NCBI RefSeq assembly: GCF_039542385.1
Contig: NZ_BAABIA010000001.1
Span: 372,001-436,000 of the forward strand
Direction: 5' to 3'
From: Prosthecobacter algae
GTDB taxonomy: Bacteria; Verrucomicrobiota; Verrucomicrobiia; Verrucomicrobiales; Verrucomicrobiaceae
DNA: 64,000 nt
Positions within the stretch are counted from its first letter, which is position 1. Each line of letters begins with the position of its first letter. The notes beneath the pieces are model-generated. The model made no database searches, was not told the DNA's origin, and saw only the letters and a list, made by a program, of their open reading frames with translations. This document shows positions 1 to 8,528 of the stretch, one piece after another. The position numbers and the translations under genes were made by a program.

Positions 1-1039
1 GCCGACATCGTTCCTTGTCAGGGTCATCCCGGGTCATTCTAGCACCGACCAAAAGAGAGCGAATGGCCAGCCATAAAGGCAGCAAGTAGCAAAACAGGCC
101 GTTGATGCCCAGATCCCCGCCGACTTGCACGTAGCTGGAGTGGGTGGCTTTGGTTTCCCACTGGCCTTGCCAGACGATGTGGCCAACGAACTGCTTCCAG
201 CCATCGCCTTCAGATTTTGTTTTGGTCACGTTCCTGGCTAGTTCCCACACCATGAGGCGTCCTTGCACACCTTCATCGGCCTTCAGGTTGCTCATTTGCT
301 CCATACGCGGAAGGAAGCTCAGGGCTGAGACGCCGATTGTCGCGGCCATGGCAAGGGCCAAAATCTGGATGGACTTGGGACGCCCAACGACAAAGATGAG
401 GACAAAGAGCACCCCGCCTACCAGGAAGGCCCCTTTGGACTGAGTTTGATACACACAGAAGCAAGCCAGTGCTGTGCAGGCCGGGAAGACGATCAGTCGG
501 CCGATCACTCCCTTTTTCCAAAAATAGAGGACGTAGCTCAGTGGCATCACGACAATGACCGAGTGGGCGAGCGCATTCGGATTGTTGTGCATCCAGGTGC
601 CCAGGCTGAGACGGCCTTCATAATACATGGTCACGTCGGCAGCATTGGTCAGGTCCACTCCGAACAGGCTGCCAATGGCCATCGCTGCCACCCCCATGAG
701 CATGAAATTCCAGCCTTTGATGTAGCCGAGAACACGCTCCCAACTGGTGAGGGAATGAACCGTGAAGGCATAAAAAACCACATAAGGCATGAACGCCTTC
801 AGTGTGCCGCTGAAGTCGCCTGAATTCCACGAAACGTAGAGGTAGTAGACCAGGATGGCCCAGTCGTGCGGCGTCTTCAGGATACCCGGGGTGGCGCTGC
901 GCCTTCTTGAGGTCGCAAAGCTGATGATCCACATCAGGATCATCGGCCGGATGATGTTGAAGCCTATGAGGGCAGGTATCCAGTCCTGAGGCCGGATGTA
1001 GTAAAGAAAGAGGAAAAACAGGGCCGTGCGGTATTCCAT
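1..1039 (-). CDS. O-antigen ligase / Wzy-like polymerase family membrane protein, C-terminus cut by window edge
   Basis: Reading the minus strand from the ATG at 1037-1039 leaves an uninterrupted frame to the left edge. The roughly 346 visible residues are mostly hydrophobic helices. The N-terminus carries YYIRPQDW, which I associate with O-antigen ligase-like / O-glycosylation ligase proteins. Later there is a long periplasmic-type loop (from about residue 250) with HSSYVQVGGDLGINGL, equivalent to the Wzy_C loop that ends in H-x-x-Y/F and a final helix pair. Such proteins join or polymerise lipid-linked glycans at the periplasmic face of the inner membrane. No clear Shine-Dalgarno precedes this ATG, and an in-frame GTG lies a short way upstream, so the start is uncertain. 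The gene is divergent from the nuclease gene at 1256. A second ligase of this type lies at 47236-48516. Confidence 0.8.
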   Translation of the reverse strand, partial: MEYRTALFFLFLYYIRPQDWIPALIGFNIIRPMILMWIISFATSRRRSATPGILKTPHDWAILVYYLYVSWNSGDFSGTLKAFMPYVVFYAFTVHSLTSWERVLGYIKGWNFMLMGVAAMAIGSLFGVDLTNAADVTMYYEGRLSLGTWMHNNPNALAHSVIVVMPLSYVLYFWKKGVIGRLIVFPACTALACFCVYQTQSKGAFLVGGVLFVLIFVVGRPKSIQILALAMAATIGVSALSFLPRMEQMSNLKADEGVQGRLMVWELARNVTKTKSEGDGWKQFVGHIVWQGQWETKATHSSYVQVGGDLGINGLFCYLLPLWLAIRSLLVGARMTRDDPDKERCR

Positions 1040-1255
1040 CAGGGGCAGTTCGGCTAAGGCATTGCCTGTAAATCTGGCAGCCTTCACAAACAAGCGCAAT
1101 CTGGGCTGATCTGGCTAGAGGCAATGCTCGGAACAGCCTCCACATTTTTCTCATTAGGCTGGGACGGGGGAGACTTTATGGCCATTCGGCAAATGTTTAC
1201 GGGCCTTTTCCCCTCCTTGACTTTGACCGGGTGGCCTTGATGGGTTTTCTCCACC

Positions 1256-2434
1256 ATGCCCGTGACCTTCCTCCACAGTGCCGACTGGCAGATCGGCAAG
1301 CCTTTTGCCCGCATCGAAGATGAGCAAAAGCGTGCCCTGGTGCGGCAAGAGCGGCTGCTTGCCATTGGGCGTCTGGGGCAGGTGGTCCGAGACCACGGAG
1401 CCCGTTTTGTGGTGGTGGCTGGGGATGTATTTGACTCTCCCACCCCGGACAAAGGAACCGTTTCCGCGGCCTGTGCGGCCATCGGTGCTCTGGGGGTGCC
1501 TGTGTATGTCATACCTGGGAACCATGATCATGGCGGCCCTGGCAGCCTGTGGGAGCAGGCCTTTTTCCGGCAGGAATGCCAGGCCCTCGCCCCGAACCTC
1601 CATGTGCTGCTTCGGGCCGAACCTGTAGAACTGGAGGAAGTGGTGCTCCTGCCTTGCCCGTTGCTGCGCCAGCACGATGCCAGTGATACGACGGCCTGGC
1701 TACGGGGGGCAGACTTGTCGATTTTCGGCAGTAAACCGAGGCTGGTCATCGCCCATGGCAGCGTTCAGGACTTTGGCCCGGCGGGTGATGAGGAGGAGTC
1801 CTCTGACGCGGCGAATCGTCTGGACCTCGCCCGCCTACCTCTGGATGAGCTGGACTACATGGCCCTAGGGGACTGGCATGGGATGAAGGAAGTATCGCCC
1901 TCTGGAAAGTGCGCGGCGTGGTATTCAGGCACACCGGAGCCCGATCGCTTCCCGCGCGGAGTGGGGAACCTGCCTGGGCATGTACTTGTGGTTACGGTGG
2001 AAAGAGGCAGTCTTGCCAAGGTCGTGCCCGTGCCCACGGCACGCTTGGCTTGGCATGATGTGGAGTTTCACCTCTCTGATGATGAGGCTGTGGCACGCTT
2101 GAATGAAACACTCACGGCTGTTGTGCAGGGCAAAACTGGGCAGGATCTGCTGCGGCTCACGTTGCGTGGCAGTTTGGGTATTTCAGGCTGGACCCTGCTG
2201 GAGCAGGCCCTGGAAACCTGGCGGTCGCGCCTGCTGCGGTTGCGCCTTCATTCTGAAGTGGGAACCGCCCCGACAGAGGCCGAGATCAGTGCGCTGGTGA
2301 GCAGCAGCGAAGCTCCGCTGGCCGCTCGCGTTGCGGGAAGGCTGCTTCAGGAGACGAAATCCGCCGATGCGGTCTTGGCAGAAACCGCACGCCAGGGCCT
2401 GCGGGTGCTGCATGCAGCGCTAGGAAAGGTTTGA
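1256..2434 (+). CDS. SbcD/Mre11-like metallophosphoesterase (DNA repair exonuclease family)
   Basis: The 392-residue protein begins with LHSADWQIGKPF and continues with VVVAGDVFD, VIPGNHDHGG and MALGDWHGMKE. These are the ordered metal-binding motifs of the calcineurin-like phosphoesterase fold in the SbcD/Mre11/YhaO branch. The first motif is D-W-Q rather than the textbook D-x-H, so one metal ligand may differ. The C-terminal part resembles the capping region of SbcD-type nucleases. SbcD normally works with the SMC-like ATPase SbcC, which is usually the next gene; here the next gene is a small GYF_2 protein and no SbcC is present in the window. The likely role is processing of DNA ends or hairpins in the cytoplasm. 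Family assignment is firm; the substrate is inferred. Confidence 0.85.
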   Translation: MPVTFLHSADWQIGKPFARIEDEQKRALVRQERLLAIGRLGQVVRDHGARFVVVAGDVFDSPTPDKGTVSAACAAIGALGVPVYVIPGNHDHGGPGSLWEQAFFRQECQALAPNLHVLLRAEPVELEEVVLLPCPLLRQHDASDTTAWLRGADLSIFGSKPRLVIAHGSVQDFGPAGDEEESSDAANRLDLARLPLDELDYMALGDWHGMKEVSPSGKCAAWYSGTPEPDRFPRGVGNLPGHVLVVTVERGSLAKVVPVPTARLAWHDVEFHLSDDEAVARLNETLTAVVQGKTGQDLLRLTLRGSLGISGWTLLEQALETWRSRLLRLRLHSEVGTAPTEAEISALVSSSEAPLAARVAGRLLQETKSADAVLAETARQGLRVLHAALGKV

Positions 2435-2509
2435 GGGGGCATTACTCTCGGTCCTTGGCTGAATTCGATGGCATTTCTTCCGCAGGAATGTCAGCATGAT
2501 GTCTGATAC

Positions 2510-2827
2510 ATGACGTGGTATTTTAACAACGATGGTGTGGCCGACGGTCCCTATGAGGATGCGGCCATGGCTGCTTTGCTGGTGCAAAATCGCATCAAGG
2601 GGCACACACTCGTCTGGAAGGTGGGTGGTGAAGCCTGGCAGGAAATCGCTGCCCAGGCACCCAGTTGGTGGCAGCCAGTGACCGCTACACAAGCCGACGC
2701 CGTTGTGAATACAAGACCACCGATTACCCGAGGGCTGGTGCCCAATGCCCCGGTGGTGGAGGTTAAGCCCGCTGCCTCAGTTGGGTTCCTGAAGAAAATC
2801 TTTGGCTTCGGTGGTGGCAAAAAATAG
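2510..2827 (+). CDS. small GYF_2-domain protein
   Basis: This 105-residue protein starts WYFNNDGVADGPYED and continues with a conserved LVWKVGGEAWQEI, the pattern of the GYF_2 domain (about residues 3-50). GYF_2 is a short bacterial domain often found at the N-terminus of membrane or signalling proteins and thought to bind peptides. Here it is nearly the whole protein. The tail is a linker with GFLKKIFGFGGGKK, a basic amphipathic end that could touch membrane. The stop codon lies inside the hairpin that terminates the convergent sigma-factor gene. No specific function can be named. Confidence 0.7.
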   Translation: MTWYFNNDGVADGPYEDAAMAALLVQNRIKGHTLVWKVGGEAWQEIAAQAPSWWQPVTATQADAVVNTRPPITRGLVPNAPVVEVKPAASVGFLKKIFGFGGGKK

Positions 2828-2851
2828 CCCGCTTGGGTTCAAGCGGGCTAC
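2825..2851 (-). terminator. rho-independent terminator of the sigma-factor gene
   Basis: A perfect inverted repeat (TAGCCCGCTTG, loop GGTT, CAAGCGGGCTA) is followed on the minus strand by a run of six T. It lies just past the stop of the rpoD gene and overlaps the stop codon of the convergent GYF_2 gene. Confidence 0.85.
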
Positions 2852-2863
2852 AAGGGAAGACGA

Positions 2864-4732
2864 TCAGGAGCCGCCGAAGAAACCGCCGAGTTTGCGGATG
2901 CGTGTCGGGTGGCGCAGCTTGCGCAGGGCCTTAGCCTCGATTTGGCGGATGCGTTCGCGGGTGACCTGGAACTGTTTGCCCACTTCTTCCAGCGTGCGTC
3001 CGGCACCGTCCACCAGACCAAAGCGCTGTTCCAGCACCTCTCGTTCGCGGGGGTTGAGGGTATCCAGCACGTCACGCAGCTTGTCGCGCAGCAGGTTCAT
3101 CGCGGTGAGCTCCATGGGGTCATGGGCTTCCTTGTCTTCGATGAAGTCGCCGAATTCGGTGTCGCCATCGCTGTCGCCCACTTTGGCCTGCATGGAGACA
3201 GGCTGCTGAGCCATGCGGAGAACGGCATTCACTCGTTCCACTGGGAGGTGGATTTCCTCTGCGATTTCTTCTGGAGTCGGGTCGCGGCCCAGTTCCTGGA
3301 CGAGCTGTTTGTTCACCCGCATCAGCTTGTTGATCGTTTCGATCATGTGCACCGGAATGCGGATGGTGCGTGCCTGGTCGGCAATGCTGCGGGTTATGGC
3401 TTGGCGGATCCACCACGTGGCGTAGGTGGAGAACTTGTAGCCGCGCCGATATTCGAATTTTTCGACCGCACGCATGAGGCCCATGTTGCCTTCCTGAATG
3501 AGATCCAGGAAGGAAAGGCCGCGATTGGTGTACTTTTTGGCGATGGAGATGACCAGGCGCAAGTTGGCCTCGATCATCTCGGTCTTGGCGCGGGTGGACT
3601 CGGCCACACAACGGCGGGCATCGGCGGCGATCTGGCGATAGCCTTCGGTACTCTGCCAGGCCTGAAGCTGGAACTGGTGAAGGGCCTCAATGGCCATCTC
3701 GTTCTTTGGATGCTGGCGGATCTCGTGTTCCAACTGCTCCATCTCACGCAGCTTCAACTGGATGAGGGCGACGAAGTCTTCGTTGATCTTCTGTTTAAAG
3801 AAGAATTTCGCACAGAGCTTAAAGTAGGCTCCGCGGGCATTGTTGAAGGCTTCGCGGGAGCTGTCTTTTTTCTTCTCTGCGGCCTTGGTGTGGGCGGTGT
3901 AGAGATCGCTGCAGCGTTCGAAACTGTCTTTGGCCTGCTCCAGCAGCGGGGTCAGCTTTTTGAAATAGTTGTCACGCTCTTCAGCCTTGCGGTCAATGAC
4001 CAGGCGGTCAAACCGCTCCAGGCCGTTGGCGAGACTTTCGGCGAACTGCAGGAAGTTGCGGGCGACAAAACCGACGTTTTGGAGGCAGCTCTGGAGGCTG
4101 ATCTCGGCCTTCTCGATGCGTTTGGAAATCTGGATTTCCTGCTCGCGGGTGAGCAGGGGCACCTGGCCCATCTGGCGCAGGTACATGCGCACCGGGTCAT
4201 CCAGGCTGTCCAGCTTGGTGTCGGCACGTTCGCTGGTGGCGGATTCTTCGGCCGCGCGGGCGAGAAGCTTCATCGCGGTCTGCCCGCTGAGGTCGCCCTC
4301 CTCCACGACGCGGATTTCCATCGCACGCAGTCGACTGATGACCTCGTCCATGAGGTCGGGCGTCACAATGCCAAGCGGCAGTGCTTCATTGACGTCGTCC
4401 CAGGTGAGGTGGTCCTGATCCTTGGCGAGAAGGATGAGGTTACGCAGCCGCGACTGGACCTCGGGCGCATTGATATCGTCATAGACGACCGTGGGTGCGC
4501 TCGGTGTAAAGCTAGTCTTTGGCGGACGTCCGCGTTTGCGTTTGATCGGCTGTCCATCCGGACCCACCACAGGCGTTTGGTTGGGCCGATCGTTCAAAGG
4601 ATGAATGCGTGGACGTCCTCTGCCGCGTTTCTCCTCCTGGTCCGCATCCTTGGAAGAGGCGGCAGGTTTTGGGGGAGAGGCAGTCTTGGAGGAAGGGGAC
4701 TTTCCGGGGGCTGGTTTTTTGGGGACGGCCAT
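2864..4732 (-). CDS. rpoD: primary sigma factor RpoD with AT-hook-like N-terminal extension
   Basis: The 622-residue protein is a group 1 sigma-70. Region 1.1 spans about residues 90-145. Region 1.2 starts near [17 protein letters not shown] (178-194). A non-conserved domain follows, then region 2 with [19 protein letters not shown] and [13 protein letters not shown], region 3, and region 4 with [14 protein letters not shown] and [20 protein letters not shown]. It directs core RNA polymerase to housekeeping promoters. The first 75 residues are Pro/Lys/Ser-rich and contain two AT-hook-like motifs, [11 protein letters not shown] (35-45) and KRKRGRPPK (64-72), which are not part of the standard sigma-70 architecture. 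A strong terminator follows. The start is the only ATG that gives this N-terminus. The long ORF on the opposite strand is a codon-bias shadow. Confidence 0.97.
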   Translation of the reverse strand: MAVPKKPAPGKSPSSKTASPPKPAASSKDADQEEKRGRGRPRIHPLNDRPNQTPVVGPDGQPIKRKRGRPPKTSFTPSAPTVVYDDINAPEVQSRLRNLILLAKDQDHLTWDDVNEALPLGIVTPDLMDEVISRLRAMEIRVVEEGDLSGQTAMKLLARAAEESATSERADTKLDSLDDPVRMYLRQMGQVPLLTREQEIQISKRIEKAEISLQSCLQNVGFVARNFLQFAESLANGLERFDRLVIDRKAEERDNYFKKLTPLLEQAKDSFERCSDLYTAHTKAAEKKKDSSREAFNNARGAYFKLCAKFFFKQKINEDFVALIQLKLREMEQLEHEIRQHPKNEMAIEALHQFQLQAWQSTEGYRQIAADARRCVAESTRAKTEMIEANLRLVISIAKKYTNRGLSFLDLIQEGNMGLMRAVEKFEYRRGYKFSTYATWWIRQAITRSIADQARTIRIPVHMIETINKLMRVNKQLVQELGRDPTPEEIAEEIHLPVERVNAVLRMAQQPVSMQAKVGDSDGDTEFGDFIEDKEAHDPMELTAMNLLRDKLRDVLDTLNPREREVLEQRFGLVDGAGRTLEEVGKQFQVTRERIRQIEAKALRKLRHPTRIRKLGGFFGGS

Positions 4733-4857
4733 AGAGACGCCGTGAATTCCTAAGGGGGTAAGTTACAGCCCGGCGGATGGGCTCAGAACGGTGAATATCT
4801 TGGTGCCATCCATATGGTCAAGACATTCTTTGAATTGTCGGCAATGGGTGGCGCGGA

Positions 4858-6093
4858 TTAAGGATAGAGGAGGTAACGCTGGCGGGCACTGCGGAAGGAG
4901 CTGATCCAGCCGCCCCAGCCGCCGACGATGCGGCTGGTGGGAACACCCTGCCGTAGGCTGCTGTAAAGAGATTCACTACCATAGACTTTGTGGAAAAGAT
5001 TTAATTTGGAGCCGCTCATTCGGCCTAGCACCTTGCCTCCCGTCAGCCTGTTCAGCTCGCCGAGGAGCATAACGTCCAGGGCTGTCAGGTCGGCCTGGGC
5101 GCGTGGGGTGATGTTTAACCGCACGCCGCCGAACCCGTTGCGGGAATAAGGACTGAAGCTCACCCCGGGCATGTTCCAGCGCTGGCAGGCGGCCATCATG
5201 GCCTGGGGATTCACACCGCTGCCACCGGCATAACCAAAGGGATTTTCGGTGCCGATGCCGATGTCCACCGCCGAGCCGCCGCCCAGGATGCCGGTGGCGA
5301 CATAGTATTGGGGAGAGGTGGCGTAGGGGATGTTGGGGGAGGTGCGGTACCAGCGCAGGCCGGTATCCTGCCAGACCATGTTGCGGCTCCAGCCCTGCAT
5401 TTTTACCACGTTCAGGCGCGGGGCCTGGCTGATCCAGCCTTTGCTGGAGGTCATCATGGCCAGCTCACCCGCTGTCATGCCGTGCACGTAAGGCACCGGA
5501 ATCTGGCCCACAAAAGATTTCCATTTCGCCTCCAGCGGCGGGCCTTCCACGCGCCAGCCACCCATGGGGTTGGGGCGGTCCAGCACGACGAAGTGTTTGC
5601 CATTTTCCGCACAGGCCTCCATGGCTACGGCCATGGTGCTGATGTAGGTGTAGCTGCGGCAGCCGATGTCCTGAAGGTCAAACACCAGCACATCGATGGG
5701 GGCCAGCATCTGCGGGGTAGGCTTCCGGGTGGGGCCGTAAAGAGAGTAAACTGTGAGGCCCGTCACGCTGTCCCGCCGGGTGCTGACGTGGATGCCGGCG
5801 CCGATGGTGCCATCAATCCCATGCTCGGGCGCATACAGGGCCGTGAGGGAGGAACCTAGCGCGCGCTGCATGACCACGCGGGTCATTTCACCCCGGCCAT
5901 TGACACTGGTATGATTGGTAATCAGGCCCACACGTTTCCCTCGCAGGAGATCAAAGTTTCGCGAAGCCAGGAAATCGATGCCCAGCATGAACGGACCACC
6001 CTGCTGCATGGGCATGGGCTGCTGGGTTGGCATCATCTGGCACCCCGTGAGAAAGGCGGCACCGGAAAGAAGAAAGGAACGTCGTGAACCCAT
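4858..6093 (-). CDS. NamZ-type exo-N-acetylmuramidase (DUF1343) lipoprotein
   Basis: The start is taken at the ATG ending at 6093, because it gives a short signal peptide with a lipobox (SFLLSGAAFLTGC); the longer frame only adds unrelated residues. The mature protein has the DUF1343 signatures GKRVGLITNHTSV, LYAPEHGIDG, VLVFDLQDIGCRSYTY and VLDRPNPMGG. DUF1343 was characterised in NamZ as an exo-beta-N-acetylmuramidase that releases MurNAc from peptidoglycan fragments. The length of about 411 residues fits. It probably acts in the periplasm in cell-wall recycling. No other recycling gene is adjacent. Family confidence is high; activity is inferred from the family. Confidence 0.88.
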   Translation of the reverse strand: MGSRRSFLLSGAAFLTGCQMMPTQQPMPMQQGGPFMLGIDFLASRNFDLLRGKRVGLITNHTSVNGRGEMTRVVMQRALGSSLTALYAPEHGIDGTIGAGIHVSTRRDSVTGLTVYSLYGPTRKPTPQMLAPIDVLVFDLQDIGCRSYTYISTMAVAMEACAENGKHFVVLDRPNPMGGWRVEGPPLEAKWKSFVGQIPVPYVHGMTAGELAMMTSSKGWISQAPRLNVVKMQGWSRNMVWQDTGLRWYRTSPNIPYATSPQYYVATGILGGGSAVDIGIGTENPFGYAGGSGVNPQAMMAACQRWNMPGVSFSPYSRNGFGGVRLNITPRAQADLTALDVMLLGELNRLTGGKVLGRMSGSKLNLFHKVYGSESLYSSLRQGVPTSRIVGGWGGWISSFRSARQRYLLYP

Positions 6094-6196
6094 GCGGGCG
6101 ACAGAGGCGGTGGCAGGTGCAACGGTCAAATGGAGAATGAAACAAGCTGCCACCTAGGGCTTGCAGAAGGCCCGATGTAGAAGCCAGGAAGCCAAG

Positions 6197-6228
6197 AAAA
6201 AAGCCACACCGTTGCGGGTGTGGCTTTT
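6197..6228 (-). terminator. rho-independent terminator
   Basis: The inverted repeat AAGCCACACC/GGTGTGGCTT with a 5-base loop is followed on the minus strand by a T-rich run. It sits 20 bases past the stop of the carboxynorspermidine synthase gene. The other side also ends in TTTT, so it may work in both directions. Confidence 0.8.
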
Positions 6229-6247
6229 GAATCGGGCAGGTGGCGGA

Positions 6248-7450
6248 TTACTCGCCAGGAAGAGGCTCGGTAGGCCAGGTTTCCACCCAAGGCAGGCCGT
6301 GCTCATTGAGGTCGGCCATGAAGGGATCTGGATTGAGCTGTTCGACGTTCCAAACGCCGGGCTGGCGGTACTCTTCGTTGGTGAGGAGCTGCTTCGCGGC
6401 GATCATGGCGGGCACACCGGTGGTGTAGCTGACGCCCTGGCTGTTCGTTTCCTTGTAGCAGTCTTCGTGGTCCTTGATGTTGTAAACGTAGTAGCGTTTG
6501 AACTCGCCATCCTTGCCCGTGCCTTCGATCCAGTTGCCAATGCAGGTCTTGCCTTTGGTATCCGCACCCAGGGTGCCTGGCTCAGGCAGCAAGGTCTTGA
6601 GGAATTCGATGGGGATGATCGGCACGCCTTTGTGGATCACGGGATCAATGCGGGTCATGCCCACGTTCACCAGCACTTCCATGTGCTTGATGTATTGATC
6701 GCCGAAGGTCATCCAGAATCGGGCGCGGCGGATGTCGAAATGGGTGGTCAGAGACTCCAACTCTTCATGGTAGAGGCAGTAGATGTTCTTGGGCCCGATG
6801 CCGTCCGGGAAGGGAAAACTGCGTTTGATTTCGAGCGGCTTGGTTTCCACCCAGGCACCGTTTTCCCAGTAGCGACCGTTGGCGGTGACTTCGCGGAGGT
6901 TGATTTCTGGATTGAAATTGGTGGCGAAGGCCTTGCCGTGATCACCCGCATTGCAGTCGAGGATGTCCAGCGTATCAATCTTGCTGAAGTGGTGCTTCAG
7001 CGCGTAGGCGGTGTAAACATTCGTCACGCCTGGGTCAAAGCCGCAGCCGAGCAGGGCGGTGAGGCCGGCAGCCTTGAATTTTTCCTGGTAGGCCCACTGC
7101 CAGTGGTACTCAAACTTGGCGACATCGCGAGGTTCGTAGTTCGCGGTGTCAATGTAATGCACACCAGCCTCAAGGCAGGCATCCATGATGGTGAGATCCT
7201 GGTAAGGAAGGGCCACATTGATGACGACCTTCGGTTGAAATTCCTTCAGCAGCTTCACCAGCTCCGGCACATTGTCCGCATCCACTGCGGCGGTCTGGAT
7301 GGGGCGGCTCAATTCCGCCGCGATGCTGTCGCACTTGGATTTGGTGCGGGAGGCGAGCATGATCTCGCTAAACACGTCGGGGAGCTGAGCGCATTTGTGG
7401 GTGACCACGCGGCCAACGCCGCCTGCGCCGATGATGAGAACTTTTGCCAT
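6248..7450 (-). CDS. carboxynorspermidine synthase / saccharopine dehydrogenase-like
   Basis: The 400-residue protein starts with a Rossmann motif (VLIIGAGGVGRVV) and has the saccharopine dehydrogenase-like layout, including YIDTANYEPRD, GCGFDPGVTNVY and a C-terminal segment QGVSYTTGVPAM. This combination is typical of carboxy(nor)spermidine dehydrogenase. That enzyme condenses aspartate semialdehyde with a diamine and reduces the product with NADPH, in the alternative spermidine/norspermidine route. Its usual partner, the carboxynorspermidine decarboxylase, is not in the window. A terminator follows the gene and a divergent SDR gene begins 160 bases upstream. A lysine-pathway saccharopine dehydrogenase is the less likely alternative. 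Confidence 0.85.
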   Translation of the reverse strand: MAKVLIIGAGGVGRVVTHKCAQLPDVFSEIMLASRTKSKCDSIAAELSRPIQTAAVDADNVPELVKLLKEFQPKVVINVALPYQDLTIMDACLEAGVHYIDTANYEPRDVAKFEYHWQWAYQEKFKAAGLTALLGCGFDPGVTNVYTAYALKHHFSKIDTLDILDCNAGDHGKAFATNFNPEINLREVTANGRYWENGAWVETKPLEIKRSFPFPDGIGPKNIYCLYHEELESLTTHFDIRRARFWMTFGDQYIKHMEVLVNVGMTRIDPVIHKGVPIIPIEFLKTLLPEPGTLGADTKGKTCIGNWIEGTGKDGEFKRYYVYNIKDHEDCYKETNSQGVSYTTGVPAMIAAKQLLTNEEYRQPGVWNVEQLNPDPFMADLNEHGLPWVETWPTEPLPGE

Positions 7451-7609
7451 AGAGTCTGCAAGGGTGGCGGTGATGAAACGGGAGTCAAGCGACGCGGTGT
7501 GAAAGTAACTTTAGGACTCAAGGTGGGCCGCTGAGGGTTAGAAGTGGGCCGTTGGCGCTGTATTTTGATTTCCCAACCCACGTATCCACCTATCATTTCT
7601 CCCTTTCCC

Positions 7610-8383
7610 ATGTTTTCTCTCGCTCATAAAACCGCTGTCATCACAGGTGCAGGCTCAGGCATCGGTCAGGCCATTGCTCTGCTTTTTGCCCGTCAGGGAG
7701 CCCATGTGGAGGTGCTGGATCTGAAACTGGAATCTGCTCAGGTGACCGTGGATCAAATCGTGGCGGAAGGCGGCAGCGCGCGGGCCATGGCCTGTGATGT
7801 GGGGGATCACGCTGGGGTGAAGAAGGTCTTTGATGAAATCAGCGTCCGCCGTCCACGGCTGGACATCCTGGTGAACAATGCGGGCATCGCTCACATTGGC
7901 ACCGTCTTGACCACCACGGAGGCGGACATGGACCGGCTTTACCAGATCAACATCAAAGGGGTATTTAATTGTTCCCAGGCCGCCATTGAGAGAATGGTGG
8001 CCCAGGGCGGGGGTGTGGTGCTGAACATGTGCTCCATCGCTGCGGAGATGGGGCTGGCGGACCGTTTTGCCTACTCCATGACCAAGGGGGCTGTGCTGAC
8101 CATGACCTACTCAATGGCCAAGGATTTCATCAAGCAGGGCATCCGCTGCAACTGCATCAACCCGGCCCGTGTGCACACGCCGTTTGTGGATGGCTATCTG
8201 GCCAAGACTTATCCGGGACAGGAAGCGGAAATGTTCCAAAAACTCAGCGAGGCCCAGCCCATCGGTCGCATGGCGCAGCCCTCCGAGATCGCCGCATTGG
8301 CTCTGTATCTGTGCAGCGACGAGGCGGGCTTCATCACCGGTAGCGCGTACCCCATTGACGGTGGCGCGGTGAACCTGAGGTGA
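7610..8383 (+). CDS. short-chain dehydrogenase/reductase (SDR)
   Basis: The start at 7610 is chosen because the residues before it (YPPIISPFP) are non-coding in style and MFSLAHKTAVITGAG is a normal SDR start. The 257-residue protein has the classical SDR set: cofactor motif TGAGSGIG (12-19), NNAG (about 89-92), catalytic Ser142 and Y155-x-x-x-K159, and a C-terminal GSAYPIDGG. It is therefore a functional NAD(P)-dependent oxidoreductase, closest in style to 3-oxoacyl-ACP reductase or sugar/polyol dehydrogenases. The substrate cannot be told. It is divergent from the carboxynorspermidine synthase gene. Confidence 0.88.
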   Translation: MFSLAHKTAVITGAGSGIGQAIALLFARQGAHVEVLDLKLESAQVTVDQIVAEGGSARAMACDVGDHAGVKKVFDEISVRRPRLDILVNNAGIAHIGTVLTTTEADMDRLYQINIKGVFNCSQAAIERMVAQGGGVVLNMCSIAAEMGLADRFAYSMTKGAVLTMTYSMAKDFIKQGIRCNCINPARVHTPFVDGYLAKTYPGQEAEMFQKLSEAQPIGRMAQPSEIAALALYLCSDEAGFITGSAYPIDGGAVNLR

Positions 8384-8396
8384 TGGATTTGACGGG

Positions 8397-8519
8397 ATGA
8401 TTTTTGACCAGGACCACCTGGGTGCGATGCTAAAACTGCTCATCGCTCCTGGGGGCTGGGAGGATGCGTGGCGGATTCGTTGCCAAGGTATTTTTTACCG
8501 TCTGGATTCAACGGCCTAG
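8397..8519 (+). CDS. possible 40-residue protein
   Basis: An ATG at 8397 opens a 40-codon frame between the SDR gene and the vWA-like gene, ending at TAG 8517-8519. The product MIFDQDHLGAMLKLLIAPGG... is mixed helix-forming sequence with Trp and Cys and no signal peptide. No family is recognised, and the GACGGG before the ATG is a weak ribosome site. It fills most of an otherwise empty 145-base gap, which is the only argument for it. Confidence 0.22.
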   Translation: MIFDQDHLGAMLKLLIAPGGWEDAWRIRCQGIFYRLDSTA

Positions 8520-8528
8520 CGTGAGGGG

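Noticed and set aside
618..1154. 178-codon minus-strand ORF
   Set aside because: Out of frame with the O-antigen ligase helices; His/Cys/Leu-rich shadow.
2909..4753. 614-codon plus-strand ORF
   Set aside because: It is antisense to rpoD, whose protein is fully recognisable; the opposite frame is an artefact of codon bias.
6161..7534. 457-codon plus-strand ORF
   Set aside because: Antisense to carboxynorspermidine synthase and passes through its terminator hairpin; no family motifs.
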